From assembly GCF_964275005.1 (NCBI RefSeq), contig NC_092692.1, forward strand, positions 13,709,584 to 13,773,583: DNA of 64,000 nucleotides. Direction: 5' to 3'. Made by a program: the position numbers and the translations under genes. The first letter of the stretch is position 1, and each line of letters begins with the position of its first letter. The DNA is from Diadema setosum (lineage: Eukaryota; Echinodermata; Echinoidea; Diadematoida; Diadematidae). The notes beneath the pieces were generated by a model that saw only the letters and a program-made list of their open reading frames with translations, made no database searches and was not told the origin of the DNA. Below, in pieces: positions 22,365-32,177 of the stretch.

Positions 22365-23945
22365 TATGCCTCCGCCACGATGTGTCGCTGGAGGCATTAT
22401 GTTTTCGGGTTGTTCATCCGTCTGTCCGTCTGTAATCAATTTTGCGGACAGCATAACTAAAAAAAACATTTGAGGTATCCTAATGAAACTTTGCATGTAT
22501 ATGTATGAGTGGATGAAGTTGTGCCTATCAACTGTTGGATGCACATGCTCAAGGTCAAAGGCCAAAAAAGGTCAAGGTCAAATGCTCAAAATTTTTCCCC
22601 CATATCTATGCAATGCCTGAAGGTATTTTCTTGAAACTTAGTGCATACATGTACTACCAAATTATGACTCTCCAGAGAGAGTTTCGGGTCATGAGGGTAA
22701 AGGTCAAAGGTCAAGTGAAAATGTTAAAATATCACTTTTTTCTCCATATCGCAAATGGTACGAGGTATCTTCATGGAACTCAGTAATATGCATGTACTGA
22801 CTGGCAGTTATTATCAAGGGAATTTTGGAGGTCATAGGCCAAGGGTCAAAGGCCAGGTTAAAATGCTGTTATCATGCTTCTCCCACAAAGTGTTGCTGGA
22901 GGCATTACGTTTTCGGGTTGTCCATCCGTCCGTAATCAATTTTGTGGACAGCGTAACTAACTGAAAAAAAAAAAATCATTTTTAAGGTATACCATGAAAC
23001 ATGTATATGTATGAGTGGGCGAAGTTGTGCTTATCAACTTTTGGGTGCACATGATTAAGGTCAAAAGGCCGAGGTCAAATGCTCAAAATTTCACTATTTC
23101 CTTCATAGATTTCTATGCAATGCCTAAAGGTATTTTCTTGACACTTAGTGCATACACGTTCTACCAAATAAAGATTCTCCAGAGAGAGTTTTGGGTCATG
23201 GGGTCAAAGGTCAAGTGAAAATGTTAAAATTGCGCTTTTTTCTCCATATCTCGCTTATGGTTCAAGGTTTCTTCATGAAACTTAGTACATGTGCATGTAC
23301 TGACTGACAGCGATTATCTAGGGAATTTGGGAGTCATGGGTCAAAGGTCAAGGTCAACTCCTCAAAATTTCACCACTTCCCTCAGATTTATGCAGTGCCA
23401 GCAGGATTTTTCTTGAAACTTAATATATACATGTATTACCCAATAGAGATTCTCTGAGAAGTTCCTTGCCAAAAGGTCAAAGGTCAAGTGAAAGTGCTAA
23501 ATTTCACTTCTTCCTTGGTATCTCAAAATATCATCATGAAACTTAGTACAGTACATATTTATGCATGTTCTACCTGACAGTGATGCTCTGAGGAATTTTA
23601 GGATCATACGGTCACAGGTCAAGGGTCAAGGGCTGGGTTAAAATGCTGAAGAATTTACTATCTAATACTGAAATTATACTTTTTCTTCATATCTTGAGAA
23701 TTACATGCATAAAGTTATAAAAGGGTTAAAAGTCAAAAATCCTCAAATCCCCAAATACCTGCACTCGTAGACAGTATAGCCATTCATCCAATTAAACCTA
23801 GTTAAATGAAAGTGAACATTCAACACATTTAAGACAAACCTATCATTTTAATATTTTGCCAGTTATGTGAAACTATCATCACACATTGTCAAGATATTGT
23901 ATTATAGACCTATTAGGAGAACCATGTATTATATCGGAGGCATAC
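22365..23945 (+). mobile_element. TATGCCTCCGCC transposon, copy 1
   Basis: It starts TATGCCTCCGCCACG and ends GGAGGCATA. Inside is a (GTCC)n-like tract, then GTAATCAATTTTGYGGACAG and many AAGGTCAAAGGTCA-type motifs. Near 22885 the left-end sequence (GCTGGAGGCATTACGTTTTC) starts again, so this copy is a nested or tandem chimera of two. The copy at 25061-26144 is simpler. No transposase frame is present. Confidence 0.8.
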
Positions 23946-24013
23946 CAGTTGCCATAGCAACATTTCTTGTTGATATGTGCAAAAGAGAGATATATTTTCC
24001 CCTTGACAGAACA

Positions 24014-24175
24014 CAGGGGCGGATCCAAGAATCCTGTAAAGAGGGGGCATCTTTACAAAATAAAGGGGGGATGCTTGCCCCTCCTATTTTTTTCTTTTTA
24101 TTTCTTCTGTTTTAACAAAATAAAATAAGGGGGTGCACCCGTACACTCGTGCACCCCTGCCTGGATCTGCCACTG
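24014..24175. mobile_element. CAGGGGCGGATCCA MITE, copy 1
   Basis: CAGGGGCGGATCCAAG on the left and CTGGATCTGCCACTG on the right form the ends. The flanks GAACA and GAATA suggest a 5-bp target duplication with one later change. The interior is homopolymer-rich. Confidence 0.7.
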
Positions 24176-24224
24176 GAATAGGTATGATATAATGTTGTTT
24201 TCACTTTTGTACAAACAGCTTAAA

Positions 24225-24715
24225 CCTAGAGAAGCACTCCAGTAGTGCAGACATCCGCCAAGCAGCTAATTTCCACCACTAATCTTGTTCTCCAAATGAG
24301 ATTAGTGATTTCCACTCATTCCTATGCATGCTGAAAATCGCCCTATTTCCCAATATAGAAGCCTTTTGCTACGTCATCAGCTTCCAGCTGCGCGGGTACC
24401 TGTCCCGAGCAGAGCACAAGCTTTAGTATAGTGCGCGTGTGCAAACCTCCAAAATGCGCAGCTTGAAATCCCAAGTTCATTTACCCTGCCTGTCAAAAAT
24501 CAAAACCATTTCAAAAATCCTTCATGAAAACCCCCAAAATGGAAATGTCAGGATCGCTACCAAAATTTCACCATCTGTTCCTCGTGTCATTCTCAACTGT
24601 ATTCCTGTAAATTTCATCCACGTCCGTTCTCCAACTTCTTGAGTTATTTTGCACACAGACAAACAAACAATCAAACGCCGATGAAAACATGACCTCCTTC
24701 CTTGGCGGAGGTAAA
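24225..24715. mobile_element. MITE, AGACCTCYGCCAAG family, copy 3
   Basis: AGTGCAGACATCCGCCAAG...CTTGGCGGAGGT ends, with an interior parallel to the copies at 6219 and 17043, including AATATAGAAGCC and CACACAGACAAACAAAC. Confidence 0.7.
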
Positions 24716-25060
24716 AATTAAACTCAGGCAGTTTAATGTGTTTTATTTTTTCAAGAAGACGAGGTAAACAACAGCATGCCCAGCAAGTTAAGAGTAATCA
24801 CAGAAAAAAGCAAACAACTTTCATACAGCAAGAGTTGTACATTGAAATTAATCTCGGTCGCTGATGAATTTTAAAAGGAATCCCTTGATTTTGTCTGGGC
24901 TAATTTGACAGTCAAGTATCTAATGATGACAGATGTCTTGATTCTGTACGTCATAGGCATTGTTGGCTTCTTAAGTGGAAGTATAAAGAGACTGGAAGAA
25001 ATGGTGAGTAAAAAATTGTTAGTTCAGGGAGTGAAAGAAACCCTACGTAAAGATTGTTTT

Positions 25061-26144
25061 TATGCCTCCGCCACGAAGTGGTGCTGGAGGCAGTATGTTT
25101 TCCCGTTGTCCGTCCGTCCGTCTGTCCGTCCGTAATCAATTTTGTGGACAGCGTAACTAAAAAACCTTTTGAGGTATCCTAATGAAACTTGGCATGCATG
25201 TGTATGAGGGGGTGAAGTTGTGCCTATCAACTTCTGGGTGCACATGCTCAAGGTCAAAGGTCAAAAGGTCAAGGTAAAATGCTCAAAATTTCACAATTTA
25301 CCCCATATCTATGCAATGCCTGAAGATATTTTCTTGAAACTGAGTGTATACGTGTACTACCCAATTAAGATACTCTGGTGAGAGTTTTGGGTCATGAGGT
25401 CAAAGGTGAAGTGAACATTTTAAGATTTCACTTTTTTCTCCATATCTTGGAAATGGTTCAAGGTATCTTCATGGAACATATATGCATGTACTGACTGGCA
25501 GTGATTATCTAGAGAATTTGGGGTTCATGGGGTCAAAGGTCAAGGTCAACTTCAAAATTTTACTATTTCCCTCATATTTATGCAATGCCTGCAGGATTGT
25601 TTTTAAAAATTGGTGCATACATGTATTACCAATAGAGATCCTCTGGGATTTTTTTTTTTTTTTTTGCCAAAAAGGTCAAAGGTTAAAGATCAAGTGAAAG
25701 TGCTGAATTTTACTTCTTCGTCCTAATCATCTCCGAAGTGGCTCACGTTATCGTGAAACTTAGTAGGCCTACGTACTTATGCATGACAATGATTCTCTTA
25801 TGAATTTTAGGGTCATTATAGGGTCAAAGGTCAAGAGTCAAAGGCCAGGTGAAGAAGGTAACAATTTACTATTCAATACAGAAATTGCACTTTTGCTCCA
25901 TCCCTTGAAAATTACTCAATGCATAAACTTATAAAAGGGTCAAAGTCACGTAAAAGTCCTCAAATCCCCAAATACATGTTTGCCCGTTCATCCGATTAAA
26001 CTTAGGTCAAGGAAGGTGAACCCTCAACACATTTGTGACAAACATTCCATTTTGATATTTGCCAATTATGTGAAACTTATCACACATTGTTCACATGTAC
26101 TATAGACCTACTATAGTAGAATCATGCATTAAGGCGGAGGCATA
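25061..26144 (+). mobile_element. TATGCCTCCGCC transposon, copy 2
   Basis: Both ends are clear (TATGCCTCCGCCACGAAG and AAGGCGGAGGCATA). It has the same internal order as copy 1: (GTCC)n, TTTTGTGGACAGCGTAACTA, then repeated blocks of GGTCAAAGGTCAAG and 'TTTCTTGAAACTKAG'. A poly-T tract lies at 25649-25665. Confidence 0.8.
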
Positions 26145-27168
26145 CCAGTCGCCATAGCGACATTTCTAGTTCTTACTAGTTTATTTCAAAGAAGGAAATA
26201 AATCAAATGGATATATTAGAATTTCGTTAATTTCAGAGAATGCAGTGTTTCATTCAAAATGATGTAATGCCTTGTCCATTTCCAAGCATGAAATGACTTA
26301 GGAAAATATTAGTAATACCTTGTCATGTGTAGGTCTTGATGGAACATTTTAGAGAACCTTTGTTTTTCTCATCCTCCTGTAGCATAGTCATAATCCATTT
26401 TGTTGGGAAAATTAAAAGATCTTCAGTTTTGAAGATTTGGGGAAAAAAAGCAGCCCAAGGTTTCAGTTTCAAACACCTGAGTAAATACTGGGTAACAGTT
26501 TTACCATCGGCTTCAACGATATAATACAAAAATGATAAGAAAACAGATACCATGGTCACTCTCGGAGCATACAAAAGTTATTACAACGCCTATTAAGGCT
26601 CACGTCGTGGATAGGGTGTGCCTCAATTTTCATTGAATATAATCCTTGTTTGTATGCTCATCATAAACAGTTAAGTGCAGGTGTATCTGCATGCATACTA
26701 TGATTTTGTTTTTAAATGTTTGTAGCGATTTTGATATCAGAATGATGTAATGCAGTGAGTTTTTATCACGTGGCACTCAATTCGTGCTAGAGTGCAATTT
26801 TAATGGAAGCAGATGACCATTCCATGCTTTCACGCTTGTTCTCTCTTTCGCATGTTGCAAGTTCACATGCTTTCTCCCCCCCCCCCCAAAAAAAAAAAAA
26901 AAAACACACACATACACACAATGATGAGAAAACACACTCAGCATGTACTAAAAACCTCTACACCTCCTTCCACAAAAAACACATTCTATATCCTGCATAT
27001 AGGCCTACTCATATTGAAATTAGTGCAATAGTAACATTGTCGGCCAGTGTGCAATATAGCCTATAGTGAAGGCCTTGCTCAGCAAATTCTGCCTGTTTTA
27101 GAGAATCAGTGCGTAGGATTTCAAAATGAAGAGTTCATCTGACACTTGATTTCTTGCAATGACTATGT
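26145..27168. other. Intergenic, no gene seen
   Basis: AT-rich unique-looking DNA with a C/A homopolymer at 26877-26903. No ORF has coding character. Confidence 0.4.
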
Positions 27169-27558
27169 TAAAGGGATGGTACAGTATTGGTCCATGGAGA
27201 TGAGAATTGGGCTTTTAAGTTTTTGCAAGATACCGAGAAAACACTTATGAAATAGTACAGAGCACACCATTTTAAGAGGAATTCAAAGTTTATGTGATAA
27301 GAATCGGGTTTGGAATAACAAACATCCAAAAACGAAGTAAAACAAAGCGATCAACCACGCTTTATGAGAATCGCTCTGTTATGGATATCTCAGCTATTTC
27401 TAAACCAACTTCATCTTCATCAAATAAACATTGAATTCCTCATGGAATTACATGCTCTTTCATATTTTGTAAGAGGTTTTCTCATTATCTCTCCAAAAAA
27501 AAAAAAAATGTTAGAAACCTGAAATTAGGTCTCAACCAAAACTATACAATCCCTTTAA
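27169..27558. mobile_element. MITE with AAAGGGATGGTACAGT ends
   Basis: TTAAAGGGATGGTACAGTAT and its imperfect complement ACTATACAATCCCTTTAA bound a 390-bp non-coding element. Confidence 0.7.
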
Positions 27559-27754
27559 AAAGACCCATGTCCTATCAAACTCGAGTGTGTCGAAGTCAAA
27601 ATATTACAATGTATGGAAGCAAAGCATGTGTCTCTGGAATGTAGTAGATGTTAAGTGGATTGCGAAGTTTAAACTGTGTGCCTGTTCTGTTATGAGTCTG
27701 AGTTTATTAAGTCCCTGCCCAGCGACTTCACCCCTGGGCCCTTAAACCGAGTGC

Positions 27755-28115
27755 CCATCTGGTCCCGGTCCGTTAATCCGAACATGAGATTAGGTTCACT
27801 GTTCTGAAGTCTCATTCCGAAACACACAAATTCTATATTCCTTGATAATCGTTATAATCCAAAAATGAAAGAGGGTTCGTTAATCCAAACATTTGTGGCG
27901 TTATATCCCGAAGGTTCTTTATTTCGAAGATGAAAAAAGGTTCGTTATTCCGAAGGTTTGTTAATCCGAAAAGGGGGAAAAAGACCCAAGAAGTTCGTTT
28001 TCCGAAGGTTCGTTAATCCGAAAATGAAAAAAAAAAAAAAAATAAGTGTGCGTCCAAACGAACTTTATTTCGTTTTTAGTATTAATGGACCTTCGGAATA
28101 AGGAACTGTAACGGT
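27755..28115. repeat. CGTTAATCCGAA-rich repeat
   Basis: Degenerate copies of GGTTCGTTAATCCGAARATG recur at irregular spacing, with an inverse TTCGGAATAAGGAAC near the right edge. It probably derives from a transposon subterminal repeat. Confidence 0.55.
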
Positions 28116-28671
28116 GAATATAGGGAACAATCTTTGCTTAGGGCACGTGATCGCCAGAGCGGGGACTTCTCGAGAAGCAGCATACTGTATATAACACTAT
28201 TAAAGGTAATGACAGATAAAGTTATTGTACCAAACACTTTATGTTGATATTATTGCCTTTGTTGCCTTTGTTGCCTCTGTTGTCTTTCGTATCATTCAAT
28301 CACTACTGTATTGTTAGCCAGTATGTGATCTTTATCATCCAAAATCATTCCTCACGTCAGTATTTTTCTGAGTCTGTTCAATTTATACATTGCCCTAGCC
28401 TCCTTTTTTAACTACATATACGACATGCTAACCCGCAAATGTGTTAAGTCTAACATGCGAAGATTATTGCAATTTCTTGTGTATTTCTGTGTACAACAAA
28501 TATGTTGAGGATTGTTCTATTATGCAATGTTGTTTGTAACAGTAGAAGTTGATGAATGCTCGTATTGATCTACGCGTATGATTTCTAAAAGTTGAAATAC
28601 CTGTTGGCTTTTAATAAAAAGGTATCAATGATAAAAGAACCAGAAGCCAGAACTTCGTCTATGCGTGAAAG

Positions 28672-28679
28672 TTTTTTTT

Positions 28680-28734
<55 letters not shown>
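28672..28734. repeat. Poly-T plus (GT)n microsatellite
   Basis: A T run is followed by about 25 GT units. Low-complexity frames here are not genes. Confidence 0.95.
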
Positions 28735-28735
<1 letters not shown>

Positions 28736-28954
28736 GTTGGGATATAAATGGTCTTAGATTGAAAGCGGTTATATAGCCTTGTAGTGTGAATAGTGTAATT
28801 GTATTGTAAGTGTAGTGAAGTAAATCATTATAAAATGATTTAGATACGAAGACAGTGGAGACAAGCATTTATCGAGGCAAAACAGAATTCATGAAACCCT
28901 AATGATTATTACTTGGAACTCTACGGGCTCACTTAAAAAAAAAAAAAAAAATGG

Positions 28955-29110
28955 CGCTTAGACCATTTTGCAATCAAACTTCATATGGTGAATGTGTTAC
29001 GACAAAACAAACTATGTTTGAGGGTGAGCGTGACGAGCGGAGCAAGAGATTTTCTTTGTCGCAATAACAAAGTGGAAATTTCTGTCCCTTTTCCCACTTG
29101 CATGAATAAT
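28955..29110. repeat. Direct repeat flanking the TGTCCCCGCCG copy, left arm
   Basis: GAATGTGTTACGACAAAACA...GTGAGCGTGACGAGCGGAGC...CTGTCCCTTTTCCCACTTG is repeated at 30330-30490 on the other side of the inserted elements. It is about 80% identical by eye. Confidence 0.6.
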
Positions 29111-29183
29111 TGTCCCCGCCGAACGAGTTCGAGCAGGGGACTATGAAACGGGCTCCGTACGTGTGTGTGTCCGTGTGTCCGTC

Positions 29184-29214
<31 letters not shown>

Positions 29215-30025
29215 GTGTCCGTGTGTGATCAAAATGTTCAATTTGCTACTTCTCTGTCATTTATGAGCCAATTTTGATTCTGTTTTCTTTATATGATAGC
29301 ACTACATGTGAGCTTTGAAACTTCTACACAGAATTTCAGTTGTGACCTTTGACCTTGACCTTTGACCTATATTGTACATTTTGCTGCAAAATGCTACTCC
29401 TTCGCCATTTCTAACCCGATTTCGATTCCGTGTGCTTTATGTGATGTTACTAGGTGAGGGCTTCAAAACTTCTACACAGAATTTTGACCTTTGACCTTGA
29501 TTTTTGACCTGCATTGTACATTTTGCTACAAAATGCTACTCCTTTGCCATTTCTAACCCAATTTCATTTCCGTTTGCTTTATGTGATGGAACTACAGTCT
29601 GTAGGTGAGGGCTTCAAAACTTCTACACAGAATTTTGACCCTGGACTTCTTTGACCTCGATTTTTGACCTATATTGTACATTGGCTACAAAATGCTCCTC
29701 CTTTGCCATTTCTAACCCGATTTCGATTCCGTTTTCTTTATGTGATGGCACTAAGTGAGGGCTTCAAAACTTCTACACAGAATTTTGGCCTTTGACTTCT
29801 TTGACCTTGATTTTTGACCTATATTGTACATTGGCTACAAAATGCTACTCCTTCGCCATTTCTATCAAAACCCGATTTCGATTCCGTTTGCTTTTTGTGA
29901 TGGCACTAGGTGAGGGCTTCAAAACTTCTACACAGAATTTTGACCTTTGACTTCTTTGACCTTTGACCTTGATTTTTTACCGATATTGTACATTTTGCTA
30001 CTAAATGCTACTTCCGGCGGGGACA
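29111..30025 (+). mobile_element. TGTCCCCGCCG transposon, copy 2
   Basis: Same ends, (GTCC)n tract and about 158-bp units as the copy at 14799, with about five units that are more diverged and partly shortened. The following TTACGCACCGCGTAATTTCT is again shared. Confidence 0.8.
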
Positions 30026-30085
30026 TATTTTACGCACCGCGTAATTTCTACTTTTCCTTGTTTTTTTTTCGAATATGTTACTAAT

Positions 30086-30253
30086 CAGTGGCGGATCCAA
30101 AGGGGGGCGCAACCGGCGCACGCCCCCCCCCCTTTATTTTTCGTAAAAAACAAAAGAAATAAAAAGAAAAAAAATGAAATGAAACCCGGAAGTGGCACCA
30201 GAAATAATTAGTCACGCCCCCCCCCCTTTACAGAATTCCTGGATCCGCCCCTG
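30086..30253. mobile_element. CAGTGGCGGATCCA MITE, copy 2, with CTAAT target duplication
   Basis: CAGTGGCGGATCCAAAGG on the left and CTGGATCCGCCCCTG on the right. CTAAT flanks it exactly on both sides (30081-30085 and 30254-30258). It has internal C-tracts and A-rich filler. Confidence 0.8.
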
Positions 30254-30329
30254 CTAATGATGTATCACTGGAAATGTCTTACTGTCATGCTCTATCTGAT
30301 GATGGAATTACTTTTAAAAATATTTGAAA

Positions 30330-30490
30330 ATAACACTAAGCCCATTTTTCAATCGAACTTTATAGATGAATGTGTTACGACAAAACAGACAAACTCTATT
30401 TTTGCGAGTGAGCGTGGCGAGCGAGCGAGTAAGAGATTTTCTTTCTCGCAAGAATAAAGCGGTCGTTTCTGTCCCTTTTCGCACTTGATA
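30330..30490. repeat. Direct repeat flanking the TGTCCCCGCCG copy, right arm
   Basis: Partner of 28955-29110 with the same order of phrases (GAATGTGTTACGACAAAACA, GAGCGTGGCGAGCGAGCG, TTTCTGTCCCTTTTCGCACT). Confidence 0.6.
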
Positions 30491-30510
30491 TGGACTCCGG
30501 GTAATTTAGT

Positions 30511-30692
30511 ATACAAATGATGCACAGGATAGAGTGTGTTAGTGAAGGTGCGGCGCGCTCGAGAGTATTGACAATGGTGCGACATGCACGAGGCGCAGCC
30601 GAGTGCATGTTTGCAACCGTTGTCAATACTCGAGAGAGCGCCGCACCTTCACTAACGCCACGAAATAATCCTGTGCATCATTTGTTTTATAA
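30511..30692. mobile_element. Fold-back element with GCA triloop tip
   Basis: The arms start CAAATGATGCACAGGAT and end CCTGTGCATCATTTG and are about 75 bp long. The tip at 30586-30606 reads GCAC-GA-GGC-GCA-GCC-GA-GTGC. It ends next to TTTATAAAATGGGT, a motif seen at the edges of neighbouring fold-backs. Confidence 0.8.
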
Positions 30693-31185
30693 AATGGGTC
30701 GACAACTAACAGCATTATTCACGTACCTTTGTGGGACAATACCAGTCAGCTACATGTAGCACTCGCTCAAAAGTCAAGATGTCCGAAGATGTTCGTCCCA
30801 AACATTTACGCACTCGGAAATCCCGCACATAAGTACTGTACGTACGTATAAGAGTATACGTACGCCACGTACTGTTATGCACAAGAAAGGCCGCCGGCTG
30901 TTGTGGCAGCCCGCGGCCCGAACTAGAAGTTGTTTACAGGATTGACAGCGCGTATAGTAGCGCGTGACGCACTTGTAACAACTGATTGAGTGCGCACTGC
31001 TAGTGTAAACATTGTGACGTACGTCAGGCCAGGGAGGTGGAAGAGAGACTCTTCTTAGTGCATACCTGAAGAAATTAATGCACGCACACGTGACTCATTT
31101 CAGCGCTTCCAATTGGCTACATTCTTGAACCCATTTTATAATGCAGTTTATGCTTGCTCTGCTTGATTGTAGAGATGATAATAAT
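30693..31185. other. Spacer between inverted ATAAAATGGGT motifs
   Basis: TTTATAAAATGGGT (about 30687) and ACCCATTTTATAA (about 31130) face each other. This may therefore be the interior of a larger fold-back. It includes GTACGTACGTATAAGAGTATACGTACG-like small palindromes near 30840. No gene is visible. Confidence 0.4.
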
Positions 31186-31328
31186 TATATTGGATGGCCT
31201 TGATTCATGGAATACCAGGGAATATTGCACTCGTTAGGGCCAATATTGCACTCATCTTCGATTCGTGCAATATTGGCCCTAACTCGTGCAATATTCCACG
31301 GTATCCCATTCATAGCCATCCAATATAA
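31186..31328. mobile_element. Fold-back element with GAA triloop tip (minus strand)
   Basis: The arms TATATTGGATGGCC...GGCCATCCAATATA are about 60 bp. On the minus strand the tip at 31248-31268 reads GCAC-GA-ATC-GAA-GAT-GA-GTGC. Confidence 0.8.
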
Positions 31329-31331
31329 TAT

Positions 31332-31485
31332 AAATATTCAATGTTTATGAGTGCGACGGTTCCGAATATTATATGAGCGTGCAAGTTTAACCGTTCTATT
31401 CAACAACGCGAAGCGGAGTTGAATAGAATGGTTAAACTTGTACCGAATGTAATATTCGGTACGAATGATAAACATTGAATATTTG
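31332..31485. mobile_element. Fold-back element with GAA triloop tip (plus strand)
   Basis: The arms AAATATTCAATGTTTATG...CATTGAATATTT are about 70 bp. The tip at 31399-31423 reads TTCAAC-AA-CGC-GAA-GCG-GA-GTTGAA. The 2x2 internal loop is therefore AA/GA and not GA/GA. Confidence 0.8.
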
Positions 31486-32177
31486 TTTTATACAACACAT
31501 GATATCGAAATATTTAGGCATGGCCCACAGTTTGGACCAAAAATAGATATGTTTTAACCCTAAATAGGTAGATCGAGAACTACGTATGCGAAAGCCTACG
31601 CCTAACGTTAGGCCAACTAGCGTACTGCCACTGGCTCGATCTCTGGTAGGCCCCCTAGGTCTTGAAAAAGGTCTAACTAAACCCTATATAGCTAGGTCTA
31701 GAGAGTTTGCTTACCTCTATTTAAAGCATACTGTATTTGATCACTTTCTTAGTATTTGTTGCTGCATTTCACTCATGATTAGCAATGCGCTGAGATCCTC
31801 ATCAGAGACGAGAACAAAGCTCGGGTGAAAAGAGGTAGGTCTACGTAGCCATGATATTAAACGTAGTGGCATGGCCGTGCGACGTGCGTAGGTGACCGGT
31901 GGTGGTATGGTACACATAAACGGTTGTTGCGTGCTGGCGCAGCGTAAACCCTACGGGTGTGCGTATGCATCAATTCCAGCTAGCTGTACGATACACATTC
32001 GCAAGTTCAGTGTGTCCTAGGGTCTATTGCACTGCCGGCTCGCTTGTACCGTTCAATAGTCTTGCACTGCCATTGAGTGTGAGCGTTGGATAGCCGATTC
32101 CTCTGAATGTCATGTGACCAGCATTTATCCAATCAGATGGCAAGATTCCATACATGTGTTGTATAAATAAATACTGT
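31486..32177. other. Intergenic, no gene seen
   Basis: No coding sequence is supported. It is moderately CpG-rich, with TAGGTCTA-type repeats and phrases such as GCATTTATCCAATCAGATGG that resemble fold-back edges. Confidence 0.35.

Noticed and set aside
24905..25135. Frame with a hydrophobic stretch (LILYVIGIVGFLSGS) as a possible membrane protein exon
   Set aside because: Runs into the left end of the TATGCCTCCGCC transposon and has no convincing splice sites.
31586..31828. 80-aa frame near the fold-back cluster
   Set aside because: No domain or splice support; the flanks are repeat debris.
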